A stretch of 64,000 bases of DNA. Origin: Dendrobium chrysotoxum (lineage: Eukaryota; Streptophyta; Magnoliopsida; Asparagales; Orchidaceae). Location of the stretch: the NCBI GenBank assembly GCA_019925795.1, contig CM034304.1:12029471-12093470 (forward strand). The letters run 5' to 3'. Both the position numbers and the translations under genes were made by a program. The stretch's first letter is position 1, and each line of letters starts with the position of its first letter. Positions 46,336 through 57,893 of the stretch are shown here, piece by piece. The notes under the pieces were generated by a model, which was not told where the DNA came from, ran no database searches, and worked only from the letters and a program-made list of their open reading frames with translations.

Positions 46336-47271
46336 ATTTACAAAGCATAAACTATATATTAACAGTAAAATTTACAAGATTTACAACACAAAGACTATAT
46401 ATTAACATTAAAATGTATAAGATTTACAACACAAAGACTATATATAAACATTCAAATGTATAAAAAATTTACAAAAATGCAGCTTTACATCTTTGTCGTA
46501 AGACAAAGAGCATATCCAAGTTCAGTCCTAAATTTTGGCATATATTTTTACCAGTCTTTTAAAGAAGCCCAATCCGTTTTCTTTTGAAGTATGACTCTCT
46601 CCATATATTTGCATACAAAAATTTTACAGTCATATTTGTTTGACTGAGTTGGAATTCCACAGACAGTTTGTAATTTCTAAGTTGTTATATCGCTTGGAAA
46701 GACTCCTGCTTTGTCTTCATGTATTTATTTAATATGAAAAAAATGTTTACACTTATGTGATGATATAGAGTAAGATAGTTTCATAAAGTCAAGCTTTAAA
46801 CTTACAACTTCAGTACAAACTGTCTTGTGTTCTAGATTGGGTAACGAATCATATAAATTTCATACTTTATCTTTCAACCTTCCTATAATTAGTACCCAAT
46901 GGCTTTTGAAATAAATAAGTTGAACAATAAGTTTGCTTTCCCTAACAGAATTAGGATTTATGTGTTGTATGAACATTTCAAAATCTTATTTGTAATCTCT
47001 ATAAACCTGTAATAATTAAACATAAAATAATCTTAGATAAAAATAATGTTATTAAAAAACTATATAAGATGAGTGTAAATTCTACTAACCCTGTACAATG
47101 GAGAAATGTGTAGATAGTTTTAAAATTCTTTTGGCATAATCCTTTCTTTTCGGATAATAAAAAAGTAAATGCATCTACATGGTTATCAGCCAAATACTGA
47201 TTTATCAGAATATCATCAATATCACCTCGATTAATTATTATGTTTCCAGATTGAAAAATAACGTCGTCCTT

Positions 47272-47510
47272 GCAAAATAAAAAAGCGCAAGTAAAGCGCA
47301 ACTAAAGTGCAAGAAAAGCACAGGTAAAGCGCAGGTAAAGCGCAGGTAAAGTGCACGTAGAGCGCAAGTATAGCGCATGTAGAGCACAAGTAAAGCGCAA
47401 GCAAAATGCAACTAGAGCGCAAGTAGAGCTCAAGTAGAGCGCATGTAGAACGCAAGTAGAGTGCAAGCAAAGAGCAAGTAGAGCTTAAGTAAAGAATAAT
47501 AAAACTTACT
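47272..47510 (-). repeat. Motif array A3, filling the intron before the Ulp1 exon
   Basis: About 20 units of an 11-base motif, plus-strand reading GCGCAAGTAAA, so the same motif as A2 in reverse orientation. The array lies between a 5' splice site (AAAAAGTAAGTT on the minus strand, about 47510) and an acceptor (TTTTGCAAG, about 47272). Confidence 0.92.
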
Positions 47511-48507
47511 TTTTATTAAACTTTTTGAAATAATCATCCATGAATGTTTGTTGTTCTGTCATAAGGAAAACCTTACCGGGATATTCCATGTTTATTTCAG
47601 CATAGCGAGGTAATACCTCTATTTTCTCTACAGAAATCACATCTTAGTTTGGCTTTGGTTTCTCTAGTGTGTCAAGGTATTTTTTGTCATCTCTTTTTTT
47701 TTTTTTTGTGGTTCGTACTTCATTATCGCCTGACCATCTTCTGCAGTGGGTGGTGGTGGAGCAGCTTGACTAGTTGGTGATGGTCGTGGAGCAGCTTCAG
47801 TATTGATAGGTGGTGGTGGAGCAACTTTAGTTGTGGGTGGTTGGGGTGGTGGTGGAGCAGCTTCAGTATTGGTTGGTGGTGGTAGAGCAACTTCAGTATT
47901 GGGTGGTGCTGGAGCAGTTTGAGTAGTGGGTGGTGATGCTGGAGCAACTTCAGAATTCGATGGTGGTGGAGCAATTTTAGAAGGATTTACAGATTGGTTA
48001 TTCGAGGAAGAGGAAGATAGAGAGGATTTAATAGGATGATAATCACATTGGGTAAAATGGTCGATGAATTTGTATTGCAAAGAATCTACAGTTGCTTCAA
48101 GTTTTTCCAAATTATCTTCAAGTCGATCAATTCTTCTGCCCAAATTATCTTTAATTCTATTGCACATTTTTTGTAATGCTTCCATAAGTTTTTTCTAAAC
48201 AGTAGACCATCTGTTGCAAGAGGTTGTTCAGTAGGAGGTTGAGTAGCAGGTTCAGAAGAAGGTTGAGTAGACAGTTGAGGAGAGCTTTGAGGTGGTTCAA
48301 CATGAGGAGAATGGGGAGAGAGAGGTGGGGAGGTGTGAATTTTTTTGGATTTTGGTGAATGAAATTTGCTGGGATACAGATCTGGACGGATTTCCCGGTT
48401 CTAAAGAGCATTTAAGTCAGCCCCGAATTATTTTACTTCTTCGTCTGTAACATTTTGTAGAACAAGATAAATCTGCATAAAAGATAAAACTAATATCAGC
48501 AACTATC

Positions 48508-48675
48508 GAGTGCGCTTTTCCTGTGCTTTAGTTGAGCTTTAGTTGCGTTTAGTTACGCTTTAGGTGTGCTTTAGGTGCGCTTTAGGTGTGTTTTAGTTGC
48601 CTTTTACTTGTGCTTTACTTACACTTTACTTGCACTTTATCTACGTTTTACCTGCGCTTTACTTGTGCTTTCTAA
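48508..48675 (+). repeat. Motif array A4, filling the intron after the DUF1985-like exon
   Basis: About 15 units of GCTTTAGTTGC / GCTTTACTTGC, plus orientation, bounded by AG/GTAATT (minus strand, about 48713) and TTTATGCAG (about 48476). Confidence 0.92.
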
Positions 48676-49382
48676 CAATAAAATAAATAATTAAAATTTA
48701 GTCTTGAAAATTACCTCATTATTCTTCAAAAATTTAAATAACTTGGTAGTACTGTCTTGGGTATAGTACATTTCAGTATTCCCCACCCATCTCAAAAAAT
48801 GTGATCTCAATTCTGGATTGGATGGTTTATTACAGGAAAAGTGTTTCAAAAATTAAATCTGTATAATATCACACATAAAATATTATAAATTAACATTAAA
48901 AACCTTAATGAAATGAAATAAATTTAGTAGACGAGACTTATCAGTAAGAGAAAAAAAAAACTATTGATGTAACCCAATAGTTTTTCCATTACAAACTTGT
49001 CAAGAATTGTATTGAATTCATTGATCATGAAATTCCTTATACATGCAGCCCAATTAATAGAAGTGAACTCATTTATATTATTTGCTATAGATATGAGTCT
49101 TCTAGGGATTTTATGGTTATTTAGTGAATTTAAGCAAATGACCATTCACAACAAAGCTTCATCAGCAGAATTTCAAAATTTCAGAATCTCAAATAGAAGT
49201 AGTATACACTGCTGGAACGCTGGAAACTTCAGAAATTGATAAATTTTCAAATTCCGAAACGTCTGCTCAATTTCATCATCAATTATCTCGACAAATGCAT
49301 CGCACATTTTTCTGAAAGTTGTAACATAGCATCGAGAAATAACTGGCCTTTGATATGGCATCTGAAAAAAAAACCAATTAGG

Positions 49383-49645
49383 AAAGCACAACTAAAGCGC
49401 ACCTAAAGCGCAACTAAAGCGCACCTAAAGCGCACCTAAAGTGCACCTAAAGCTCAACCAAAGCTTTCGCTTCATACGGTTTTCCTCTTTTATGAAAAAG
49501 GTTGACATATGGTTCATAAACTTTTTAAGATCACATTGAACAAATTAGTATATATGAAATCAACACTAAACCCTAAAAATAAAAATATAACTTAAAGCGC
49601 ACTATAAACGCAACTTAGGCGCAACAAAGGCGCAACATTACTTTT
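49383..49645 (-). repeat. Motif array A5, in the first intron of the DUF1985-like gene
   Basis: Eight units of AAAGCGCACCT/AAAGCGCAACT at 49383-49465, and four looser units (GGCGCAACAAA) at 49590-49645, minus orientation. The inferred intron runs from about 49641 to 49362. Confidence 0.88.
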
Positions 49646-49820
49646 TCTAAAATGCAGTACTCAATCGTCATCGTCTACCGCCAGGAAAAATGTCTTGCAA
49701 GAATGGAAATGCCAGCGAATGAAGAACAGCAAGTTCTAAGTGAAATGAAATTGTCGTGTGAAACGTAAAAATGCTTCGTACGTAATTTTTATGTTCCAAA
49801 ATTCAAATCATCATCAAATT

Positions 49821-49941
49821 AGGTCGGACTGATCGGACTAAAAAGACATAAAATAAAAATTTTAGATTAAAAAATGAATCCAGACGACTTGTTTCTATTG
49901 ACGTTAGAGATAGGTCCGGCGGACGGATCTAATAAATTCCC
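49821..49941 (-). repeat. Right TIR of the coding MULE
   Basis: Inverted partner of 43120-43248; the outer end reads AATAAATTCCC on the plus strand. Confidence 0.92.
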
Positions 49942-49950
49942 TCCTTCGAG
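49942..49950 (+). repeat. Target site duplication of the coding MULE, right
   Basis: TCCTTCGAG, identical to 43111-43119. Confidence 0.92.
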
Positions 49951-52450
49951 TGGGGCGTGCTGCGGGTCGGTATTGGGGCGCGCCGTTTTCCTTCGCGATG
50001 AGTGGTCCTCTCGATTTCGAGGTGGAGGACCTGCTTCTGAAGTCTCCACCCGTCGCAACTAAAAGGTTGTCTATGGTTAACCCTTTCTCTTGATCTCCTA
50101 CAGTCCTTCGCTGTTCACCTCTCTCTTTCCCGACTTCCTCGAACAGTTCTAGATACCTAGCGCGAATTCCTGCACCTTGATGTAATTTTGAAGATCATAG
50201 TAAAGATATGCTTTTTGCATTCTTGCTTTCGATTCCCTTATGGAGTTGTTTAATACGAGATTTGCTTGAGATTAAGAGAATGTAAATTACAGTCAAACAA
50301 GCTTTCCATATGTTTGGCTGCACATTTTAAATGAAACTACGTGTTCACTCTTACTGCATGTTGGAAGAAATTATGTTAAGCCGTAAGAGGGAGAGGAATT
50401 TTACACTTTCTTAGCGCAGGAATTATGGGCATACAGGCAATTAATAAGTTGAGGGATTTTTATTTAGAAATTCCCAAGAAAAAAAAAAAAAAAAACAGTG
50501 GGCATGCCCTAGATGCAAAATCCATCTGTTGTAAAAGAGGAGTATAAAATCTGTTCACCTCTAGCACAAGTTCACATTGAGGCGAAAAAAATGAAGATAA
50601 TGATGTTTGGGGTACTTGTTATGGTGGTCACACATGTCGACTGCAATTGTGGATGGCAACGTAGTTAATGCAACATCAACACAAATGATGGTGTCTCCTA
50701 GCAGCATCTATATGAATAACATTAGCTACGAACAACAACTTGTTGTTAGTTAACCTCTGGATCACACAAACAAATGATACAATGTTGTTAGTAAACAATG
50801 TCCCATTGTGAGTGAGTATTATCACCCACGCCATTGATAGGTGCCATATACTTCTTTTACACCAAGCGTTAGTGTATGTCATCAACATGCATCATATCCA
50901 CCATAGCAGGCATCAAACACATTGCCAATGAGATCAAGTTTACTGTTGATGAGTATCATGTTTGTCTTTGTCTACAAGCATCACATTTGGCAACAACAAG
51001 TAACAACACATTGTTAATAGGATGCATTGCATCGGTTTTTGTTAGTGTCATTACATGGCTGTCAATGGAGATTCATAATTTTTTCTCAAGCTCCTAAAAA
51101 ATTATAAATACGACCAAATGAATTGAACTTGGGCCTACTTATAAAATTAGAGAGGCCTTTTTGTTAAATATGGTTTTAATTTCATTTTATTCAGAATAGT
51201 AGATCAAGACCTTCATTGATGGAAAAACTTATTAAATAGGTCTCACCTCTAGGTTTGATCGCCCAACTCTAGGTTTGTTACAATTGTTGTTAGCGAAGAC
51301 TTTTGATTACTGATCCAAAGATAACACATCATTGGCACATTATAAGGATATTAGTGATCATAAAACAATCTTTCCATGAATAATTTGACAATATTAATAG
51401 AGAGAATGCCCATTGCCTTCTTTTATAGATATGACAAGAAATGTGCCAATGCCCGCAAACTTTATATGAATTCATTGCTATAGTTGAGAGGAGTTTTTAA
51501 GACTAAAAACTCATAAACGGTGAAGTGTAGGAGGGAGTGGAAATTTAGAGAAGTTTTACCTATTTAAAATGGTTTGTCCCTGAATGAAGACAAACTAACA
51601 TAATGGATGCCAACATGGTGCTAGTTCATGGTTAATTCGAGTGAATTATCAGAATGATCGGAACAGTGGTGTTGATTGCCATCTTAGTTTAGGGTTTTTC
51701 ATGAGGAATATATCCAATCTAGTTGGGTCATGAAATGGTCCCAATTCTAGCTGTATAAACATATAAGGAATCAATGTGATGCTTCGAAATATGTTTTGGA
51801 TTGATTATGCCATTCTGAGCACAAGTTCAATAAAATTTAGTCAAATTAAGCTCTAGTTTTATTCTTTTGAGTGGACTTGAGATTTGTACTTGTGTCAAAA
51901 TTTATGCTTGATCAAATAGGAATTTTCATGATCCTAATTATTTCCTCCTTATTTTTGGTCATCTCTATGATGTGTTTAAAAATATATTTGTAGAGTAGAC
52001 ATGATCTATGATTAGCTTCAAGATGAGGAATGAGACATGATTCAAGTCAAACTTCGTCGATTGTGATCACTACATAGACATTAATGAAGGACGAGTTGTT
52101 TTCTCATTGAAACCGCATAAGTTTGTTAGTTATTAGAGTTTTCTTTTGTTTCAAAATTTTGATTCAATCTAATGTGAACATACTAATGATGGTAGTTGGA
52201 GGAAAGACTTAACATAAAATTTGAGTCATACACCATTGATTAGTGGATTGAATGGGCCAAAGCAAGCCTTAAACATATAAAAATAGGACCAAAAACAATC
52301 CAAGTTACTGCTTAAGGGGACATAGGCTTAGGGTAATCCATCAACCTGTAACCTTATGGCATCAGCTCTCTTTATTGCACCTGTTAGCCACTCTCAAGAA
52401 GTAGTTTTGGAAACTATAGAGGTGGTGCGGGGGTTCTATAGTTTCCCTCT

Positions 52451-52547
<97 letters not shown>

Positions 52548-53860
52548 TTTTGCTCTTTGCTTTCTTCTCTCATCTTCTCCTTTGTTTGTGAACTAACATA
52601 CTCAATTGACCACACAACTTTAACTAGTTGGACCCTGTCAAGAACATGGTATTGTTTAGATGGATCTGATATGTGAATCAATTTTAGTCAAATGAATTTA
52701 GTTGCTAATGTAGTTTGAAACGAGAGAGATTGGCTGATGTATGAGGCTTCAATGAATGTAGTAGTGATGAATGACCATTCACTACAAAATCTGCAGTTAG
52801 AGGAGTTGACTTTAATCGGTTGGTGAAAATCTTTAGTGGAGGTCCTTCTTGGTACATGTTTAAATGAAATTTGAGAGTTTATTTTTGAATTTTTTCGAAG
52901 TCTTCCTATCTTTTGCATTTCATTGAAATTTTGCACACACCCTCATTACACATATGTTGAGATCCATGTTTTTCTAAGATAAATTCCATTATTTTCTTCA
53001 TGAAATTGCCACCTTTTTGGTGACTTCCATATTGCTGGAATTTTGTTAGCCAATTTAACCGACATTGATATTGAACAAAATTTTAGGGGATTGTTACAAT
53101 TACTTGGAGCGTGATAAAAAATTTTAGCATAATCTACATGCATTTTTATAAGTGAAATAAGATTGAGAATTTTTATCTTTTGTTGTTTTGTTCATATAAT
53201 TTAGAAACATGATGTGGCTTCATCACTTGGCCAAATGCTACAAAATTTTTGTGAGCCTTTAAGTATTCCCTTTAAATTTTTTTTTGATTTAGAGAATTTT
53301 GTTTTGTCCCTCAAATTCTATTGATGTTGCTAAGGGTTAGCAATTCTTGTACTGCGTAGTTGGAGGAAACAAAAAATTGTGGGATAGATACAAGAAATGA
53401 GGTTTTCACTAAAGTTTGTGTAATTTGATAATGAATTGAAATACTCGTTGCCTTTTAGGTTGTAAAACTATATTATTGTATACGATGGATGTCGATACTT
53501 GTTACCGTTATGGTTGGAATCAGCATTGGTCACCATGCTTGTTATCTTGAAGCTTTCTTCTAATGCGATCAGTGAATTGTTGGTACAATAACACCTCAAA
53601 AAAGAGCATAATTGCCAAATAGTAACGTATGAGATAGCCCCTCCATTGATTAACAAACCTCTATTGATTTTGTAAGGAAAAGTTCCCAAACATTTGTTTG
53701 AGGAACTCATTTGAAGAAGCAACATGTCAAAAATTTAGTTAATTATGAAATCTATGGGAATTATAAGGATAAACTATAAGAAATATAAGTAGGTGATTCT
53801 TCTTACCTGAAGTTATAATAGTTCGTGTGCTCTAGAAAGTTTTTATGAGGCCTTTGATGG
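49951..53860. other. Gene-free stretch right of the MULE
   Basis: The part 49951-50060 is GC- and CG-rich (GGCGTGCTGCGGGTCGG) and, joined to 43081-43110, would restore the pre-insertion site; it could be the edge of a former gene but I recognise no product. From 50100 on the DNA is ordinary AT-rich sequence with short frames only. No TE signature was found except the microsatellite at 52450-52545. Confidence 0.5.
52450..52545 (+). repeat. (CT)n(TA)n compound microsatellite
   Basis: About 32 bases of CT followed by about 64 bases of TA. The overlapping open frames on both strands are repeat artefacts. Confidence 0.98.
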
Positions 53861-53884
53861 AGTACTTTACTATCTAGGCATCAA

Positions 53885-54330
53885 CTAGATTATCTTGGGG
53901 GATTGAGGTTTCCTTTGGTGCTAGAGTGCTTGAGCTTTTCCTAGCTTGGGCAATCCCATTTTTTTAATTCATTTACAAAGCAAACTTATCATTCTTGGGT
54001 TGTTCATCTTCGTTAAAGAACATTATTTAACGTTGATGGTAGACTACTTCATATGCTTCTGTCACATGACATGTAACTCAAAAGGAAGAATCACTTGTGA
54101 GCTATGATGGTAATGTGGCATGGTTAAAAATTTCTTTCGATGGAATATTGGTTTATCTTTATGAAGAACACTTGGAGGCTTCTTGGAGGTAAGGACTAAT
54201 ATCAAAGTATGCGGCTTATCCTAAGGGGGTTGAGGATGTTGTGTTAAAGTTGCTTATTCTTAGTGACACCCAATGCACAAAAGGTGAGCTTTACCGCATC
54301 TATTGGTTGCTATAGGGGAGGCTATTCACT
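53885..54330 (+). pseudogene. Possible relic of a plant-transposon (PF04195-like) protein
   Basis: One frame reads VLELFLAWAIPFFLI...LIILGLFIFVKEH...LMVDYFICFCH. It resembles in spacing the LAPxQLxPNxWRxLxGFxVLC...LFxxFF pattern of the 'putative gypsy-type transposon' family. Key residues are mostly lost and a stop follows. The resemblance is by eye and weak. The duplicated segment to the right may be the tail of the same protein. Confidence 0.3.
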
Positions 54331-54439
54331 ATTTCATGATCTAGTTGAGATCACAGGCACATCCTTTGGAGAGGTCAAGAAAGGGATGAATGATCAATCC
54401 ATCAACTTGTGTGCATGATCCGCTACCCAGAGGAAGGAG

Positions 54440-55870
54440 ATGAGAATCTTCCTCTATTACTCTGAGGACTAAGGAGCTAAATGACCAAGCATGACACTTC
54501 CATAGTTGCACCTAGAGAAGGAGGTTGAAAGGTGACCTGGAATGATGAGTAGAGGGAGAAATGAAAGCAGGCTGTTCTGCCAATTAATAATTGAGATCTC
54601 TTCTTGCCCCCTGTTGATACATAATGATGAAGATCACATGTGTGTCAGTCCAACAAAGACGGGAAGGTCAAGTATGTTGTCATCATGCTTATCTAATAAT
54701 CTGCAAATGGATGAAACATGCCATTGCATTGTTTGACGCCCTTCGTGTGTGTATGGAACCTCATATTCACGAGATCAAAATACCTTTGGGGAGAGAATCG
54801 GCAAAGCTCAAGTTGTAGACCTCATAGGTATCTAACTTATCGAAGGCTTTAGTTGTCATGTACAAAATATTCAGTTGAAGACCTCCAAAGAACAAAAGGC
54901 GATCATGTGCCTATGAGTAGTGTTGGAGGCCTTTTAAGATGAAGCGTTGAAGAGTCGAAGTAAATTGTTCGAGGTGCAGGAGGAGCTCTCTTTGAAGGAA
55001 ATCAATCTTGGTAGCTTTGATGAAAAGAAGAGGAATTACTATCAATTAATTGAGCAAGAAGCTGATATATAAAAGTCATGATCCGTTTAGTTGGAACAAC
55101 TTGTGTCTGTGTAAACAACATACGAGTATAAGGGTAAGTAATTGGACATCATCCTTCCTCGGTTGCACCCAAAGAAGGAGGTCAAAAGGTGAACTAAAAT
55201 GGTTAGCAGAGTGAGAAAAGAAAGTGTATCTTTTGCAAATTGACCATGGAGTAGTATGACTATGATCTCTTGTAACTACATGTTGATGTCTAATGACTAA
55301 GATCATATGCATTTATGTCAACAAGAACTTGAAGATCAAGTATGTTTCCATCATACTTCTCCATGTTGGTGGGATTTAGATATTAATCTTCTTTGTTGTG
55401 TAATCATCCGCTAACATTGAACATAACATTGCATGGTTGACACGCACAATGCATGGAACCTCATATTCATGAGGTTGAAATACTTATGGGGAGAGAATAT
55501 GGACGAAAGTTCAAGTTGTAGTCCTCGGAGGTGTCTTAACTCAGCAAAGGCATTAAAAAGTATCTGTGGAGCTTTGCAAAAATATTTAGTTGAAGATCTT
55601 TGAAGAATAAAAGGGGATCATGTGTCTATAAGTAGAATTTGAGTCCTTGAAGAAGAAGTGTGGAAGGTCAATGGAAATTGTTTGAACTGCATGAGGAACT
55701 TTCTTGGAAGGCCACCAGTCTAGGTAGCTTTGATGAAGAGAAGAGGAAATAATACTATCAACTTACTGAGTAAGAATTCAAGATCATAAAGTCATGATAC
55801 ATTAGGATGACACAACTTGTATCTCTGTAAATGGTGAATGAGCATAAAGAGCTTCTTAACGTTAAGTGTG
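54440..55870 (+). repeat. Tandem duplication of about 660 bases, degenerate coding origin
   Basis: Copy 1 (about 54500-55130) and copy 2 (about 55160-55860) share ordered phrases: TTGCACC(T/C)A(G/A)AGAAGGAGGT, CATGGAACCTCATATTCA(C/T)G, GGGGAGAGAAT and GATCATGTG(C/T)CTAT. Later shared phrases are GGTAGCTTTGATGAA and CATGAT(C/A)C. Both read in one frame as a Glu/Lys-rich segment containing LGSFDE(K/E), with stops. The source protein is not recognised; a coiled-coil tail of a transposon protein is one guess. Confidence 0.75.
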
Positions 55871-57437
55871 AACTGCTTAAAAAAAAATGAGAAGGCTTAT
55901 GTGTAACTAACTGTTAGAATCAAAGTGAAGCGGGAGATTGGTTAGAAAATGAAGAAGGATTCATCTATGATTAAAATAAAGGTCTTTGTTTGGTTTAGTG
56001 AATAAACATGATGGACATCAAGGACTTTGACATAAGCCAAGTGACATGACTCCTTAGCAAAAGTGGATAAATGTGATGAGGAATATGTATAGATCATCCT
56101 TAAGAAAGTGATGAAAATGGTGTTGGTGTCATTGAGAATCATCCTCAGAAGCGCTAGGTCTTCTGTTACTTCTTCATTTGAAGTTAGGACCCAATTATTG
56201 TCATAAGGCTGTATGAAACTAAGGCTTGTATTATAACTTCAATGAATAGAAAATATATTTTTAGCTCAATTGTCATGTTTTGAAATATATAGTCTTATTG
56301 TTCATTTTCATAATGCTTTTTAGTTGCAAGTCTTCCTAATTAGTGTATCCACTCTACAATTTTTTTTCTTCACAAAATCCTCTATTGGTCCTCAACAAAA
56401 TTTTTTTTTCTTAGGTCCTTGATGCTGGCTACCTTCTAACCATTTTTTCATGATGTAGGAAAGTTTCTCATTGAAGGGGCAAACATTATTGTTGATCGTA
56501 ATGTATGTTTGTGGCGTATGTTTCTCACGAAGATCAAGTATGTTTAAGTACAAGAGAAGATATTCATAAATTAAGGAAATTACAATAAAATGAAAATCGA
56601 GGGTATAACTCACATACATCTTCAAGAAACAAACTTTCTTGGAGAATGGCATGTCATTTGTGTTGGGGTTTTGGCATAGAAGGCTTTCCTTGAGTTTGGA
56701 TGACATTGGTAGGTATTCAACATCAATAAGATTGTGAAATTTCATCTTTTGTTGGGATGTTATAACTCTAAAGATGGATTGAAGCAAGTTGAATATGACA
56801 TTTTTTGCTGGCTCTGACTTATTATTACGAACTAGATGGGCGGGTGACTTGACAAGAGAACTTGTCGGGGGTCATACGGAATGTGATGATTCCCTCAACA
56901 CTAGCTATTGTGAAGATTGCTTCAACACTAATAGGTGCTTGAGTCCAAATGGCTAGAAATCTTACTAAGTTCCAGGTATGGAATGAGGATTTTTTTTGTC
57001 AAATTCATAAAGTGGATTAGTTTTAGGTTGAAGCTTGTCTTGGTGAGCCTAATGCTCAAGAATATGGAGTAGATGAAAGCATTGATAAAACTCATATTGT
57101 TGATGAGAACAACATTGTAATTAGTGTCGCCTACTGCCAAGATTTATAATTAACAACTCTTAATGTAGGAAGAGTACTCCCTCTTTGTTGGAGTTGAGAG
57201 TCTGAGCTCTCAAAACATCTTTTTTTAACTTGATTTTCAATGATTGGTTGATAGGACTTGCATTAAAGGAGTGGCCCATTAGCGATGGTTTCAATCTCCC
57301 TCGCTTGTAGTGGTTGCCATTCCTCTCCACCAATTTGATTTTGATTAAGCCAAGTGTTCTTTTCATGATGGATGCAATCTAGATAGCCTTGGTTAATTAG
57401 TCTTTCAATCACATCCTTCAGTTAATTTCATACTTTC
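55871..57437. other. Gene-free stretch
   Basis: No recognisable coding region or repeat. The small minus-strand frames (for example 56392-56787) show no known motif. Confidence 0.5.
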
Positions 57438-57456
57438 ATAGTAATTGTACACTTTT
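57438..57456 (+). repeat. Target site duplication of the RTE LINE, left
   Basis: ATAGTAATTGTACACTTTT; the right copy at 57894-57911 lacks one A. Confidence 0.85.
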
Positions 57457-57893
57457 GTGAGACCTGCAATGCTTTATGGTGCAGAATGTTGGCCATTAAA
57501 AGAGAAGCATAATACTAAGTTATGTGTTGCGGAGATGAGGATGCTTAGGTGGATGAGTGGATTTACTCTTAGAGACAGGATACGAAATGAGCATATACGT
57601 GAAAAGGTTGGAGTAGCTCCAGTGGAGGATAAGATTAGAGAGAGTCGCCTTAGATGGTTTGGTCACATAAAACGGCGGCCTTCCGATGACCCAGTTAGGA
57701 AAGTAGAGGTATTAGATTTGACTTATGTTAAGAAAGGTAGAGGTAGACCTAAAAAGACTTGGTTAGAAAATATTAGAAATGATCTTTCTCTATTAGATTT
57801 AAACGAGAATTTGACTTTGAACCGGACACAATGGAGAAAAAGGATTCATGTTGCCGACCCCACGTAGTGGGACAAAGGCTTGTTATTGTTGTT
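57457..57893 (+). mobile_element. 5'-truncated RTE-type LINE (437 bases)
   Basis: The element starts abruptly in the last part of the RT protein ([18 protein letters not shown]). It continues [44 protein letters not shown] and ends [11 protein letters not shown] before a stop. This C-terminal block is characteristic of plant RTE elements. The tail after the stop is short and TTG-rich (GGCTTGTTATTGTTGTTATA), as RTE 3' ends are. Near-perfect 18-19-base target duplications on both sides prove insertion by target-primed reverse transcription. The open frame is intact but lacks the endonuclease and catalytic RT parts, so it cannot move by itself. Confidence 0.92.

Larger units (their letters stand above)
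46490..49671 (-). pseudogene. DUF1985-like plus Ulp1-like cysteine protease gene carried by the MULE
   Basis: Read on the minus strand. A possible first exon MTIEYCILEK (49671-49642) is followed by an intron ending TTTTTTTCAG and an exon from 49361 (MPYQRPVISRCYVTTFRKMC). That exon holds PRRLISIANNINEFTSINWA, which resembles DUF1985 (usually ...DLDxFxxYPWG). The next intron (AG/GTAATT at about 48713, acceptor TTTATGCAG at about 48476) joins an exon with a coiled-coil start (LEDNLEKLEATVDSL) and a Pro/Ala/Thr-rich tail of NTEAAPPPP units (to about 47511). After a third intron comes the Ulp1 part: LADNHVDAFTFLLSEK, and PTQSNKYDCKIFV at about 46615-46655, where the C48 family has DCGxF. Ulp1 proteases remove SUMO; here Lys replaces the Gly after the catalytic Cys, and stops are present. 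Confidence 0.65.
43120..49941. mobile_element. Coding Mutator-like element with transposase, DUF1985/Ulp1-like gene and 11-bp motif arrays
   Basis: A 6822-base element bounded by perfect 9-base target duplications and TIRs of about 120-130 bases. The left starts GAAAAATTATTAGGTCCGG; the reverse complement of the right starts GGGAATTTATTAGATCCGTC. Both continue with GACCTATCTCT, TTCATTTTTT and AATCTAAAATTTTT. Inside are a FAR1/MULE transposase on the plus strand and a DUF1985-like plus Ulp1-like gene on the minus strand, converging near 46.1-46.5 kb. MULEs that carry Ulp1-type protease genes are known in plants (Kaonashi type). Both genes are broken here, so this copy is probably inactive, although its TIRs and target duplications are well kept. 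Confidence 0.92.

Noticed and set aside
47723..47974. His/Leu-rich minus-strand frame
   Set aside because: Frame-shifted shadow of the Pro/Ala/Thr-rich exon of the Ulp1-like gene.
49874..50062. Short overlapping frames on both strands at the right MULE edge
   Set aside because: They cross the TIR and TSD; part is TIR sequence, so they cannot be one old gene. The GC-rich flank itself is noted as a possible former gene edge.
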